Below, piece after piece: positions 1-8,577 of a stretch of DNA of 64,000 nt. Under the pieces are notes generated by a model. It was given only the letters and a program-made list of their open reading frames with translations, was not told the DNA's origin and did no database searches. Within the stretch, counting starts at the first letter, position 1; each line of letters opens with the position of its first letter. Source of the DNA: JBBQLG01 sp964251665 (GTDB lineage Bacteria > Bacteroidota > Bacteroidia > Cytophagales > Spirosomataceae); NCBI GenBank assembly GCA_964251665.1, contig CAXUKO010000014.1:1-64000 (forward strand), given 5' to 3'. The position numbers were made by a program, and so were the translations under genes.

Positions 1-46
1 AAAGTTTGATCAAAAAAAGGCCTTAGCCCTTGCTTCTTAACACAGT

Positions 47-109
47 TCATGCTGAAGAATGAAGCATCTTAGCGACGTGGCTACTAAGATGCTTCATTCT
101 TCAGCATGA
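47..109. repeat. Perfect 26-bp inverted repeat (palindromic intergenic element)
   Basis: Two arms of 26 bp (47-72 and 84-109) are exact reverse complements around an 11-nt loop. The arm begins TCATGCTGAAGAATGAAG and continues GCATCTTAG. The GATCTTAG/GCATCTTAG edge next to the loop and the GTCATSCTGA outer edge recur in the 46-bp-arm element at 28378-28480, so this looks like a dispersed family of palindromes (REP/RAYT-like). No transposase gene is seen nearby. It lies just upstream of the DinB-like gene and could also fold in RNA. Confidence 0.85.
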
Positions 110-135
110 CAAAATAACCTGTTACTTGCTATCAC

Positions 136-651
136 ATGAATCAACCCGAAGTGTGGCTGCGGGGGCCGCTGCCCGATATGCCCGCCCTGCTGCAACCCGT
201 TGCCCATGCCCTTCTACAGGCTCGTGACGAAATAAATGGAGCCATGACCGACTTTCCGGACACCTTGCTCTGGCAACGTCCCGCGGGCGTTGCATCGGTT
301 GGATTTCATCTGCAGCACCTGACCGGCGTTCTCGACCGGCTGCTAACCTACGCCCAATCCGAATCGCTTACCTCGGACCAACTCAGTTACTTGCAGGCCG
401 AAGGAAAGCCTTGTAATGTTTCCGTAGCCGAACTGGTTAGCCAGTTTTCTATCCAGGTTGACCAAACCCTGGCGCAACTTCGAACTACGCCAGAAGCATC
501 ATTAACTGAATTTCGGGGTGTTGGCCGAGCTGGACTGCCATCTACCGTTATTGGTTTATTGGTTCACGCGGCAGAACACACGACCCGGCATGTAGGGCAA
601 TTGCTCGTAACAGCGCGTATTGTTCGGTCAGGTGACGTAACTCCCGGCTAA
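136..651 (+). CDS. DinB-like superfamily protein
   Basis: The 171-residue product has the pattern of the DinB/YfiT four-helix-bundle superfamily, putative metal-dependent enzymes that include thiol transferases. Histidines that could form the metal site are H58 and H61 in the segment GFHLQHLTG and H144, H148 and H152 in HAAEHTTRH near the C-terminus. The pattern is of paired His on separate helices, as in the DinB_2 group. There is no signal peptide. It stands first in a rightward run of four genes. The substrate cannot be told from sequence; DinB-like proteins of Bacteroidota are mostly uncharacterised. Confidence 0.8.
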   Translation: MNQPEVWLRGPLPDMPALLQPVAHALLQARDEINGAMTDFPDTLLWQRPAGVASVGFHLQHLTGVLDRLLTYAQSESLTSDQLSYLQAEGKPCNVSVAELVSQFSIQVDQTLAQLRTTPEASLTEFRGVGRAGLPSTVIGLLVHAAEHTTRHVGQLLVTARIVRSGDVTPG

Positions 652-700
652 AACATCACTACCCGAACGAAGGTTGTCAGGTCAGCAACCCAAACTACCC

Positions 701-1723
701 ATGAAAGCAATTCAACTACAGGACGTTCGTCAGCCACTCACGCTCGCGGAGGTGTTACAACCCACCGCCGGGCCAGGCGAGGTACTTGTCAATATTAAAG
801 CGGCAGGGTTGAACCACCGCGATGTATTCATTCAGCAGGGTTTGTACCCGGGGATCAAAACGCCGGTTATTCCCGGTGCCGATGGCGCAGGCGTTGTCGT
901 TGAAACCGGCGAAGGCGTCGATCCGGTCTGGAAAGGACAGGAGGTAGTGATTAATTGCTCGCTGGGCTGGGGGCATAATCCCAAATTTTACGACCCGGCC
1001 ACGTTTGAGATTCTTGGCATGCCTACCAACGGCACGTTTGCCGAATACATCAGCATTAAAGTCGAATATATTTACCACAAACCCGGCCACCTATCGTTTG
1101 CCGAAGCAGCTGCTATTCCATTGGCAGGATTAACGGCATGGCGTGCACTCATGACACGGGCCGCTTTTCAGCCCAAAGAACGCGTACTGATAACAGGTAT
1201 TGGGGCAGGCACGGCGCTGTTTGCGCTGCAATACGCCGTGGCTTCTGACGCGGAAGTTTGGGTGACGTCGGGGTCGGACGATAAAATTCAGAAAGCCATT
1301 GATTTAGGCGCTAAAGGTGGGGTAAACTATAAAAACGCCGACTGGCTGAAGACACTCATGGCCGAAACGGGTGGTGGGCGCAATGGGTATTTTGACGTTA
1401 TTATCGACAGCGCAGGCGGACCGGGCTTTGCCAAACTGACCGATGCTGCTGCCTTCGGCGGACGTATTGCCATCTTCGGCGGCACAACCGGCAATCTGAC
1501 GGACATTATTCCGTCAAAGGTCTTCTTCAAGCAACTCAATATCTTCGGCACCACGATGGGGACCGATAAAGAATTCGGTGATATGCTCCAGTTTATCACC
1601 AGGCATCAGCTTAAGCCGGTCGTGGACCAGGTTTTCCCATTGGCTGATGTGCAGCAGGCTTATGCCCGCATGAATGAAGGCAAACAAATGGGTAAAATCG
1701 TGCTGGATGTGGCTGGCCGTTGA
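701..1723 (+). CDS. Zinc-independent MDR family oxidoreductase (quinone reductase/alcohol dehydrogenase-like)
   Basis: A 340-residue medium-chain dehydrogenase/reductase. The N-terminal GroES-like fold contains GLNHRDVFIQQGLYP (about 36-50) and PVIPGADGAGVV, where the GHE catalytic-zinc motif is replaced by GAD. The structural-zinc cysteines are also missing, which points to the NAD(P)H quinone-oxidoreductase side of the family. The Rossmann dinucleotide site is ITGIGAG (about 164-170). An in-frame TTG lies at 674, but the ATG at 701 begins directly with MKAIQL, the usual N-terminus of the family, so I prefer it. The likely reaction is NAD(P)H-dependent reduction of a quinone or enone; the substrate is unknown. 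Confidence 0.85.
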   Translation: MKAIQLQDVRQPLTLAEVLQPTAGPGEVLVNIKAAGLNHRDVFIQQGLYPGIKTPVIPGADGAGVVVETGEGVDPVWKGQEVVINCSLGWGHNPKFYDPATFEILGMPTNGTFAEYISIKVEYIYHKPGHLSFAEAAAIPLAGLTAWRALMTRAAFQPKERVLITGIGAGTALFALQYAVASDAEVWVTSGSDDKIQKAIDLGAKGGVNYKNADWLKTLMAETGGGRNGYFDVIIDSAGGPGFAKLTDAAAFGGRIAIFGGTTGNLTDIIPSKVFFKQLNIFGTTMGTDKEFGDMLQFITRHQLKPVVDQVFPLADVQQAYARMNEGKQMGKIVLDVAGR

Positions 1724-1782
1724 TTTCATTGTTCGCGGGGAAACTTTACATTTAAGGCGTTTTCTCCTGAACTCCTCTATCC

Positions 1783-2472
1783 ATGAAACGTCTGATTCTG
1801 ATTCACGGCTATGTCGAAGACCCCGGCATTTTTGACCGGCTGGCTCCACTACTGCCCACCGGTACTGTACTACGGATTAACATAGAATCAGAATTTGACC
1901 GCTGGCAGCCGAAGGGTCCGGTAAATGCGTATACACTGGCTCAGTTCCTGAGAAAAAGCTACACAATCACTGCCGACGATGTCCTTATCGGCCACTCAAT
2001 GGGTGGCTGGATCGCCATTAACCTCAAAGCCCTTACGGGTGCGACCACTATCCAGATTTCGTCGTATACTAACCAACACAAGCCCGTTTCGCCCATACGC
2101 AGCCTTGCTGTGATCCGGTTTCTGGCCAATACCGGGTTATTGCAGAGTCAGCCCGTCATTAGCTATATCAAAAAAAAGTATCCATTTCCGGAGTCCAGGG
2201 CGTTAAATTTTGCGCTGGTAGACCGGATGGCGGGTATGCGAAAAGCCTACATTAGCTGGCAGATGACCATTCTGTTTGCGCCCGTGCCACCGCTTACTGT
2301 TTCGCCGGATCTACGTATTCACGCTAAGGCCGACAATATTGTTTTGCCTCCCGACGAACCCTACACCCTTGTTCCGGGCGATCATTTTGCGCTGGTCTTT
2401 CACCCCAACGAAGTGGCTGATCCTATTCGGAAACTGCTTCAGCCCAATTCAACCGCCCCAAGTGCCTTGTAA
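1783..2472 (+). CDS. Alpha/beta hydrolase fold protein
   Basis: A 229-residue alpha/beta hydrolase. The first strand ends in ILIHGY (4-10), which carries the oxyanion His-Gly. The nucleophile elbow is GHSMGG with Ser72. A candidate catalytic Asp lies in the segment HAKADNIV (about 180-190), and the His in GDHFALVFHP near residue 203 completes the triad. It has no signal peptide, so it is probably cytoplasmic. It sits 59 nt after the MDR gene and 26 nt before an SDR gene on the same strand. The substrate (ester, lactone or peptide) cannot be assigned. Confidence 0.8.
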   Translation: MKRLILIHGYVEDPGIFDRLAPLLPTGTVLRINIESEFDRWQPKGPVNAYTLAQFLRKSYTITADDVLIGHSMGGWIAINLKALTGATTIQISSYTNQHKPVSPIRSLAVIRFLANTGLLQSQPVISYIKKKYPFPESRALNFALVDRMAGMRKAYISWQMTILFAPVPPLTVSPDLRIHAKADNIVLPPDEPYTLVPGDHFALVFHPNEVADPIRKLLQPNSTAPSAL

Positions 2473-2498
2473 GCTATACCGACCAAAGGCTTTCCGTT

Positions 2499-3335
2499 AT
2501 GACGCAGATTAAAGACTCATTATTCATCATAACCGGGGCCGCATCGGGTATTGGACGTGCCACAGCCCTGCAAGCGGCTGGCGAGGGAGCCGACGTTTTG
2601 GCCTGTGACGTTAATGCGCCGGGTTTAGCCAAGACCATTGCCCGGGTGCATAAGGTTGGCGGACAGGCTACATCGTTTACGCTGGATGTATCGGACAAAA
2701 ACGCCATCACTGACTTTGCCGATCACGTAAGCCGGACCTACCCAAAGCGCCGGATTATTCTGTTCAACAACGCGGGGGTTGCCCTCGGCTCGGGTACCGT
2801 CGCCCAAACGGACCTCAACGATTTCGAGTGGTTGCTCAGCATTAACCTTTGGGGTGTTATCCGCATGACGAAGGCCTTTTTGCCGCAGATGCTCAGTCAG
2901 CAAGAGGGCCATATCATTAACGTATCGAGTGTGTACGGCATGATGGGGCCGCCCGAGCAGTCTGCTTATTCGACGGCTAAATTTGGGGTACGTGGCTTTA
3001 CTGAAGTACTGCGAAACGAACTCAAAGGCAGCGGTCTACGGGTGTCGACGGTGTTTCCGGGCGGGGTAAAGACCGGTATTGCGGCCAATGCCCGTGTTAC
3101 CACCAATCACACGGAGGAAGAAAAAAAGGCTGTCCTCAAAAAATTCTCGGACTCGGCCCTGACTACCCCGGAGCAGGCAGCCCGCACTGTCTTATCCGGC
3201 ATCCGCCATAACAGAATCCGGATTCTGGTTGGTCCTGACGCCCGCGCCTTCGACTTTCTGACGCGGTTGATGCCCGTGCGATACGCCAATATTGTGATGC
3301 CGCTGCTGGAACGGGCTATGCGTGCCGGAAAGTAA
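2499..3335 (+). CDS. SDR family NAD(P)-dependent oxidoreductase
   Basis: A classical short-chain dehydrogenase of 278 residues. The cofactor loop is TGAASGIGRA (12-21), followed by NNAG (90-93), catalytic Ser144 in NVSSVYG, and the YxxxK pair Tyr157/Lys161 in YSTAK. The acidic residue after the second strand (CDVNA, 36-40) is typical of NAD preference, though this is only suggestive. About 25 residues beyond the usual 250 lie at the C-terminus (FLTRLMPVRYANIVMPLLE) and may contact membrane or lipid. It ends the rightward run and converges with the kinase-like gene 15 nt away. Confidence 0.88.
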   Translation: MTQIKDSLFIITGAASGIGRATALQAAGEGADVLACDVNAPGLAKTIARVHKVGGQATSFTLDVSDKNAITDFADHVSRTYPKRRIILFNNAGVALGSGTVAQTDLNDFEWLLSINLWGVIRMTKAFLPQMLSQQEGHIINVSSVYGMMGPPEQSAYSTAKFGVRGFTEVLRNELKGSGLRVSTVFPGGVKTGIAANARVTTNHTEEEKKAVLKKFSDSALTTPEQAARTVLSGIRHNRIRILVGPDARAFDFLTRLMPVRYANIVMPLLERAMRAGK

Positions 3336-3350
3336 ATAAAGACAGGAACG

Positions 3351-3875
3351 TCACCGATTAACGAAGTACTCCCGAAATGCTTTAAGTTCGTCGAGTTCGG
3401 TTGTTACATAAGTCGCAAAGAACTTATCGCCCACCTGATGCTTCAGCACGGAAATACCAACATCGATTAACCGTAAGCCCTGATTCGTGAGCAGAATATT
3501 ATCGTATCGGTCACCGGGTAACCCAGCCGGACGCAGTAGGTCACGGTGGACAAAACCCGCCTGATGCAATTGCCGGAGTTCGTCTTCAAAAACGTCCAGC
3601 CATAGTTCACGTCGTTCGACTTCATGCGCCCGAAAATCAACGGGGTAGATACGCTCCATGACAAGCATATCGGCGTTCAACTGTTCATGCCGATCAAGCC
3701 GAATAAATTTGACGACCAAGTCGTTTACCTGATTGGCAAAGCGCATTTTTTCACCCTCTGAGCCAATATCAGAGCGAGTATCACCCGTGAACAGCTTACC
3801 CACTTCCGTTTCTGAAAGCGCCACAACGGCATTGTTGGCACCATACGATAGTTGGCGAGGGTATTTGTGGTTCAT
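3351..3875 (-). CDS. Compact protein-kinase-fold protein
   Basis: At 174 residues this is much shorter than a typical 250-residue kinase domain, yet most catalytic landmarks are visible. There is a candidate ATP Lys27 (EVGKLF), candidate helix-C Glu40 or Glu42, a hinge at LVMERI, the catalytic HRD at 110-112, Asn126 in YDNILLT, and a DVG at 138-140 in place of DFG. The activation segment and the rest of the C-lobe are almost absent. It may be a minimal RIO/Kdo-kinase-like enzyme or a pseudokinase. It is 13 nt downstream of the phosphotransferase gene in the same orientation, so the two kinase-fold proteins are probably co-expressed. No substrate can be named. Confidence 0.65.
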   Translation of the reverse strand: MNHKYPRQLSYGANNAVVALSETEVGKLFTGDTRSDIGSEGEKMRFANQVNDLVVKFIRLDRHEQLNADMLVMERIYPVDFRAHEVERRELWLDVFEDELRQLHQAGFVHRDLLRPAGLPGDRYDNILLTNQGLRLIDVGISVLKHQVGDKFFATYVTTELDELKAFREYFVNR

Positions 3876-3888
3876 CTGCTTTACCTGA

Positions 3889-4998
3889 TTAAAAACGTCC
3901 GGCCGTCAGGGCATCAACACCTTTTTGAGACAGCGCCTGCACACCCGCCAGCAAACCCGCAAACCGTGGATCGGTGGTCAAGCCCTTTTGGTAACGACCA
4001 TAAATCTGCTGAATTACAACGGAGTTTTTGAATAGCCCGAACACATAATAATAAAGCAAGTTAGAAACGTCACGGCCACTGCGTTCAGCGTAGCGGCTGG
4101 CGAACTCCTGCCGGGTCAGGTTACCGGGCAGATGCGTCAGGTTGAACGACTTCTGAAAACCGCCGTCGCCCGTTTCGGCCCAGTAGGACAACGCCGTTCC
4201 AACATCCATCAGCGGATCGCCAACGGTACACATCTCCCAGTCCAGCACCGCCCGTATACTGAGGTCTGACATATTGGGGTCATCGCCATTCAGAACAACA
4301 TTGTCATATTTGAAATCATTATGAAGCAGCGTCGGCGGATTTTCGGGCGGGAGGTTATCGGCTAAATAGTGCGCCAACGCATCCATAGCGGGTACGTCGT
4401 CCGTCTGAGCGTTCTGGTAGCGCTTGTGCCAGCCCTCGACCTGACGACGAATGTACCCCTCGGGTTTACCGAGCACAATCAGCCCCTCGTGGCCCGGCCC
4501 TTCGTGGCCCGACCCAGCGGCCTGAATATCCAGAGCATGTAACTCAACCAAGGTATCGACTAATGATTCGGACAATCGGCGCATGGTTGCTGGCGGCAAA
4601 TCGAGTTTTGATGCCATATGCGCCCGCAAAATCACACCCGGTACCCGTTCCATCACGTAAAACGGGCAACCCAGCAGCGACTCATCGGCGGAAAACACGA
4701 CCGGATCAGGAATTTTTCGGTATCCGGCCGCCTTCAACAGCGACAGCACCCGAAATTCGCGGCTCATATCATGCCCACCTTTGATTTCCTTCGCCCCTAC
4801 CGGTGGCCGACGCAGTACGTACTCCCGTTCCGGCGTAACCAGCAAATAGGTCAGATTGGAGTAGCCGCCGGGAAATTGCCGGATATCGGTAATGGGTCCA
4901 AAACCCGGTGCCTGATCATTGAGATACGTTTGCAGTACGTTCAGATCCAGTTCTTCGCCGGGTCGGACGGAGTTAGCCGTGTCGGGTTTCAGGCTCAT
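3889..4998 (-). CDS. Phosphotransferase family protein (APH/ACAD10-like)
   Basis: A 369-residue aminoglycoside-phosphotransferase-fold protein. GGYSNLTYLL (44-53) forms the nucleotide loop. LLHNDFKYDNVVL carries the catalytic HxD (His226, Asp228) and Asn233. VLDWEMCTVGDPLMDVG carries the metal-binding Asp253. This version, with LDWE and the GDP-DVG tail, is the one linked to acyl-CoA dehydrogenases (ACAD10/11-type), which phosphorylate hydroxyacyl-CoA in known cases. The nearby SDR genes fit acyl-chain metabolism, but that is inference. A short internal duplication (GHEGPGHEG, about 164-172) sits in a surface loop. Resistance function is unlikely. Confidence 0.82.
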   Translation of the reverse strand: MSLKPDTANSVRPGEELDLNVLQTYLNDQAPGFGPITDIRQFPGGYSNLTYLLVTPEREYVLRRPPVGAKEIKGGHDMSREFRVLSLLKAAGYRKIPDPVVFSADESLLGCPFYVMERVPGVILRAHMASKLDLPPATMRRLSESLVDTLVELHALDIQAAGSGHEGPGHEGLIVLGKPEGYIRRQVEGWHKRYQNAQTDDVPAMDALAHYLADNLPPENPPTLLHNDFKYDNVVLNGDDPNMSDLSIRAVLDWEMCTVGDPLMDVGTALSYWAETGDGGFQKSFNLTHLPGNLTRQEFASRYAERSGRDVSNLLYYYVFGLFKNSVVIQQIYGRYQKGLTTDPRFAGLLAGVQALSQKGVDALTAGRF

Positions 4999-5009
4999 TC
5001 AGTTAATCG

Positions 5010-5219
5010 TTATTGGTCTTTGCGGTGGGGAATGATAGTCCATTTTTTGGTGCCGGTCGCGTGGTCATTGATGATGTCGGCCGCTGTCGTTTCCAGATTT
5101 TCTTCGTTGGTCGTGAAAAACAAACTACGGGGGTTTTCGTCCGACGGATTAAGTTTCAATTCAAAATATTCGGTGTGGTGCTCGATTGCGTGTTTTTCGA
5201 CGAGTTGGTAAACAGCCAT
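5010..5219 (-). CDS. Small acidic hypothetical protein
   Basis: A 69-residue protein that I do not recognise. It is rich in acidic and polar residues (SLFFTTNEENLETTAADIIND) and has no signal peptide or membrane segment. It ends 11 nt before the start of the phosphotransferase gene, so it is likely co-transcribed with it. An overlapping 72-residue frame on the other strand is more hydrophobic and has no context, so the leftward frame is preferred. Confidence 0.5.
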   Translation of the reverse strand: MAVYQLVEKHAIEHHTEYFELKLNPSDENPRSLFFTTNEENLETTAADIINDHATGTKKWTIIPHRKDQ

Positions 5220-5337
5220 GATGGACAGTAATGTTAAATAGTGAATAACGTTAAGCTATAACCTGATTTTGGGCCGGTGTTCCCGGAAAAAATCAAATCA
5301 GCTTAAAACTAATTGGCCCGCATAGCCACTGTAACCT

Positions 5338-6096
5338 TCACCCGGCAGTCAATCCGCCGTCCATCTGAATCGCCTGCCCTGTACAAAAGGCATTTTCATC
5401 CTCACAGAGCCACAGAATGGCCTGGGCAATTTCTTCGGGTTCGCCGAAGCGGCCAATTGGAATCATCCGGCGCATCCGTTCCTCCATTTCGGGGGCGGTG
5501 TTTACCAGATCCTGTACCATTGCCGAGTGCGTATAAACGGGGCAAACAGCATTGACACGGATGTTTTTCTTAACGTATTCCAGAGCCGCCGTTTTCGTCA
5601 GCCCGATAACGCCGTGTTTAGCCGCACTGTAGGGACCGCCCATGGGCATACCGCGTACGCCCGCAATGGAGGACAGGTTTACGATTTTACCACTCCCCTG
5701 CACCAGCATCTGTCTGATTTCGGCTTGCATGCAGTAGAAAACGCCACTCAGGTTGACAGCCATCATCTGATTCCAGTCATCCAGCGTTTGATCGACGAAC
5801 CGGGCAAATTTACCGCCCACTCCCGCGTTGTTGATGCCAACATCCAATCGCCCATAGGTATCGACCGTCTGCTTTACAGCGGCTTCTACCTGAGCCGGGT
5901 CCGCTACATTACAGGAAACAAACGTGGCATCACCCCCCAACTCCCGGATCAGTTGAATAGTCTCATTGCCAGCTATTTCGTTAATGTCCGAGACGGCCAC
6001 CCGCGCCCCAGCTTTTGTGAATGCCAGCGCCGTAGCGCGACCAATGCCGGAGCCAGCACCCGTGATGAAAGCGACCTGATTGACAAATCTGTGCAT
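5338..6096 (-). CDS. SDR family oxidoreductase (glucose 1-dehydrogenase/3-oxoacyl reductase-like)
   Basis: A 252-residue classical SDR with all signatures: TGAGSGIGRA (12-21), the Asp after strand 2 (SDINE, about 36-40) suggesting NAD, NNAG (89-92), Ser142/143, and Tyr156/Lys160 in YSAAK. The C-terminal GQAIQMDGGLTAG is the standard family ending. Length is exactly typical. The likely reaction is oxidation or reduction of a hydroxyl/keto substrate. It reads leftward toward the kinase-fold pair but is separated from the 69-residue gene by 118 nt, so joint transcription is uncertain. Confidence 0.88.
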   Translation of the reverse strand: MHRFVNQVAFITGAGSGIGRATALAFTKAGARVAVSDINEIAGNETIQLIRELGGDATFVSCNVADPAQVEAAVKQTVDTYGRLDVGINNAGVGGKFARFVDQTLDDWNQMMAVNLSGVFYCMQAEIRQMLVQGSGKIVNLSSIAGVRGMPMGGPYSAAKHGVIGLTKTAALEYVKKNIRVNAVCPVYTHSAMVQDLVNTAPEMEERMRRMIPIGRFGEPEEIAQAILWLCEDENAFCTGQAIQMDGGLTAG

Positions 6097-6272
6097 CGTA
6101 TAGAGATTAGGTGATGGACAAACTTACATCAAAAAGCTATTTTTTCAGGAAAAAATAGAACTACTTCTGGTCTGACAATAACTTTAAAATGGCAGAACCG
6201 CGTTAGCCGGACGACGCTTTTTGTTGTACTTTAGGCCATTCGCACAACCTTGTTACTCCCATCTGTCTCTGT

Positions 6273-6731
6273 ATGAAAACGCTTGTCAGCTTGCTGCTGC
6301 TACTCACAACCACCTCATTTGCCCAAACGCCCGCAACGGAAGAAGCCGCCGTTAAACTGGTCATCACTCAACTATTCGACGGCATGAAAAAAGCGGACTC
6401 AACGCAGCTTAAGCCGCTGTTTCTGACGGGGGCAACGCTGCAGACGGTTATGAGAACCAAAACGGGTGAGGTCTCAGTCAAAGCCGATCCGATTGCTGGA
6501 TTCATTAAATCGGTAGGGTCTGCCAAAGCCGGTGCCTTAGACGAGCGCCTGTCCGGTATGACGACGCATATCGACGGTGAGTTGGCTACCGTCTGGACGC
6601 CCTACACGTTTTACTATAATCAGCAGAAAAGCCACTGCGGGGCCAATGCCTTTACGCTCGTGAAAGTAGCCGGACGCTGGCAGATTCAAAATATCATCGA
6701 TACCCGCCGTCGGGAGAATTGCCCGGATTGA
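6273..6731 (+). CDS. Secreted NTF2-like (SnoaL/lumazine-binding type) protein
   Basis: A 152-residue protein with a signal peptide (LVSLLLLLTTTSFAQ, cleavage near residue 17), so it is exported to the periplasm. The mature part follows the NTF2-like cone fold: a first helix with the pattern VITQLFDGMKKAD, then strands ending in TPYTFYYN, HCGANAFTLVKVAGRWQI and IIDTRRR. The phrase VAGRWQIQNIIDT is the usual last strand of DUF4440/lumazine-binding-like proteins. No catalytic residue can be named. The gene is isolated between two leftward genes. Confidence 0.75.
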   Translation: MKTLVSLLLLLTTTSFAQTPATEEAAVKLVITQLFDGMKKADSTQLKPLFLTGATLQTVMRTKTGEVSVKADPIAGFIKSVGSAKAGALDERLSGMTTHIDGELATVWTPYTFYYNQQKSHCGANAFTLVKVAGRWQIQNIIDTRRRENCPD

Positions 6732-6764
6732 GGAGTCTGTAGTTTGTAGTTCTTGGTCAGATAA

Positions 6765-7589
6765 CTATAAACTATCACTTCCCCAAACGGGCGGGCGTTT
6801 TTCCAGGAAAGCGGCCATACCCTCTTTAGCATCGGTGGTTTGCTGTATTTGCTGAAACTGTTCGTACAGAAAAGCCTGCTGCTCATCGCGTGGCAGGCTT
6901 TTTAATTGCTGATAGGCCCGCAAGCCAAATTGCAAAGCCGTTGGCGAAACCTGCTTTAATTCATCTGTTAGCCTTAATACCGCATCGTCCAGTTCATCAG
7001 CCGGTACCACCTCGCTTACCAGTCCGATGGCCAGCGCGTCGGATGCTGAGAGCGTTTTGCCACGCATACACAGGTCGAGCGCGGTGCGGGGGGGCATGAT
7101 GTCAAGCAGGTTGGCCAGCACTTGAAAGGGAAATAAGCCCCGTTTTACTTCGGGCAGGCTGAACGCAGCCGTCTCGGTGGCAATCACGTGTGTAGCCCCG
7201 CCCACCAGCAGAAAGCCCCCGGCATAGACCGATCCCTGTACCCGGGCGATGCAGGGCTTTTCCAATCCCGCCAGTAGCTCACCCAGCCGCACAGGACCAG
7301 CCGGCTCTGGTACCGTAGCCACCTCATCCGACCCGACCGACAACGCCTTCAAATCCATACCTGCGCAGAACGTGTCCCCGGCTGCAGCCAACACAACCAG
7401 CCAGACCGTTTTTTCATGATGCGCATAACTCATGGCGAAAGCCAATTCATTGAGCAGCGTCGGGTTAAGGGCATTTTTTTTCTCGGGCCGGTTGAGCGTA
7501 ATCGTCAAAACATGATCGTGTAGGGAGATGAGCAGGTGCCGAAACAGGTGCATCCGGCAATCAACGGTTTGATCGGCAGTGTAAAGCAT
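6765..7589 (-). CDS. Enoyl-CoA hydratase/isomerase family protein
   Basis: A 274-residue crotonase-fold protein. The CoA and oxyanion-hole motifs are TFCAGMDLKAL (73-83) and QGSVYAGGFLLVGG (118-131). In hydratases the second motif usually carries the first catalytic Glu (GGGCEL); here that place is hydrophobic, while the second Glu is present in SLPEVKRGLFP (145-155). It may therefore catalyse isomerisation or another crotonase reaction. The open frame extends upstream to 7715, but the ATG at 7589 lies 2 nt after the radical SAM stop codon and matches the family start. It is the last gene of the accD operon. Confidence 0.82.
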   Translation of the reverse strand: MLYTADQTVDCRMHLFRHLLISLHDHVLTITLNRPEKKNALNPTLLNELAFAMSYAHHEKTVWLVVLAAAGDTFCAGMDLKALSVGSDEVATVPEPAGPVRLGELLAGLEKPCIARVQGSVYAGGFLLVGGATHVIATETAAFSLPEVKRGLFPFQVLANLLDIMPPRTALDLCMRGKTLSASDALAIGLVSEVVPADELDDAVLRLTDELKQVSPTALQFGLRAYQQLKSLPRDEQQAFLYEQFQQIQQTTDAKEGMAAFLEKRPPVWGSDSL

Positions 7590-7591
7590 AG

Positions 7592-8569
7592 TTAAAATAA
7601 CTGTTTCCAGGTTCCTTTTATCCAGTTGTATTTCAGGGTGCTGGGCAGGGCCTTCCAGAAATATTTGTTTATGTCGACAGCAAACGAGGGTTGCATGTAG
7701 CAGTTGATAGCACACCCCTCGCAGGCAGGGAGCCGACCTTCCAGCGCGACCAATTGTTGTACTTCTGCCGATTGGTACAGCTTGTAGAGATCACCGTTAA
7801 TCGGCAGTTCTTTCAGCCCCAGATGGTAGCAGGGCAGCACCAGCTTGTTCTCAGGCGAAATAACCAGCGTTGTACTGGCCGCCCGACACACTGGATCGTC
7901 GGTATGATTACCGCCATCGCGTCGAAGTTTAATGAAGCCATCGTTGAGGTAAACGTTCGTCTGCCGACCCCACCAGGTCATTTGCTGCAAAGCGGTTTCC
8001 GTGAATTGATCACCGGTTTCAACGGCATTGTACTCGAATACCGGATTCAGAATCAGGACCAGATCATTCGGCTGGCAGATTTCGTCATACATCGGTTTTA
8101 TCTGATGCACATTGTGCTCAAAGACCGTGAACAGAATATCGGGGCGTTCGCCCAACGAGCGGGCAATCTGAATGGACTCCAGCACCTTATCAAAGCACTT
8201 TACGCCCCGTGAGCGGTCATGCTCTTCCGCTACCGGCGAATCCAGCGAGAAGTGCAGCATATCGACCAGCCCGCGCAGCCGCTCCGCGTATTTGGGGTAA
8301 AGCAGGGCATTGGTCGTGAGGGTAGTGATAAAGCCCTGCTGTTTCGCTTCGGCCAACAGTTCGGGGAGTTGCCGGTGCAGTAAGGGCTCTCCGCCCGTGA
8401 AATCGATCACCCGAACGCCGAGCTTACGAAGGTCACGCAGGTTATCCCGGACGTTTTCCGGCGTTACATAAGGCGACGGGCGTTCCCAGATGTCGCAGAA
8501 ACTACAGGTCGCGTTGCAGCGGTACGTAACGTAATAATTACACAGGACCGGGTGACGAACAAGACGCAT
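7592..8569 (-). CDS. Radical SAM protein with SPASM-like C-terminus
   Basis: A 325-residue radical SAM enzyme. The CxxxCxxC cluster ligands are Cys18, Cys22 and Cys25 in YRCNATCSFC. FTGGEPLLHR is the SAM-binding GGE motif. A second cysteine set near the C-terminus (VLPCYHLGL, then ACEGCAINCYM) resembles an auxiliary cluster (SPASM/twitch). Radical SAM proteins of this layout modify peptides or small molecules; the substrate is not visible and no precursor peptide was found next to it. It is 8 nt downstream of hicA and 2 nt upstream of the crotonase gene. Confidence 0.85.
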   Translation of the reverse strand: MRLVRHPVLCNYYVTYRCNATCSFCDIWERPSPYVTPENVRDNLRDLRKLGVRVIDFTGGEPLLHRQLPELLAEAKQQGFITTLTTNALLYPKYAERLRGLVDMLHFSLDSPVAEEHDRSRGVKCFDKVLESIQIARSLGERPDILFTVFEHNVHQIKPMYDEICQPNDLVLILNPVFEYNAVETGDQFTETALQQMTWWGRQTNVYLNDGFIKLRRDGGNHTDDPVCRAASTTLVISPENKLVLPCYHLGLKELPINGDLYKLYQSAEVQQLVALEGRLPACEGCAINCYMQPSFAVDINKYFWKALPSTLKYNWIKGTWKQLF

Positions 8570-8577
8570 AAGGCAGG

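Noticed and set aside
4618..5211. Long rightward frame (197 codons) opposite the phosphotransferase gene
   Set aside because: It is the antisense shadow of a clear APH-fold gene and has no family motif or start context.
5527..6114. Rightward frame of 195 codons opposite an SDR gene
   Set aside because: The leftward frame has complete SDR signatures; this one has none.
7691..8212. Rightward frame of 173 codons opposite the radical SAM gene
   Set aside because: The opposite strand has the radical SAM cluster and a tight operon fit.
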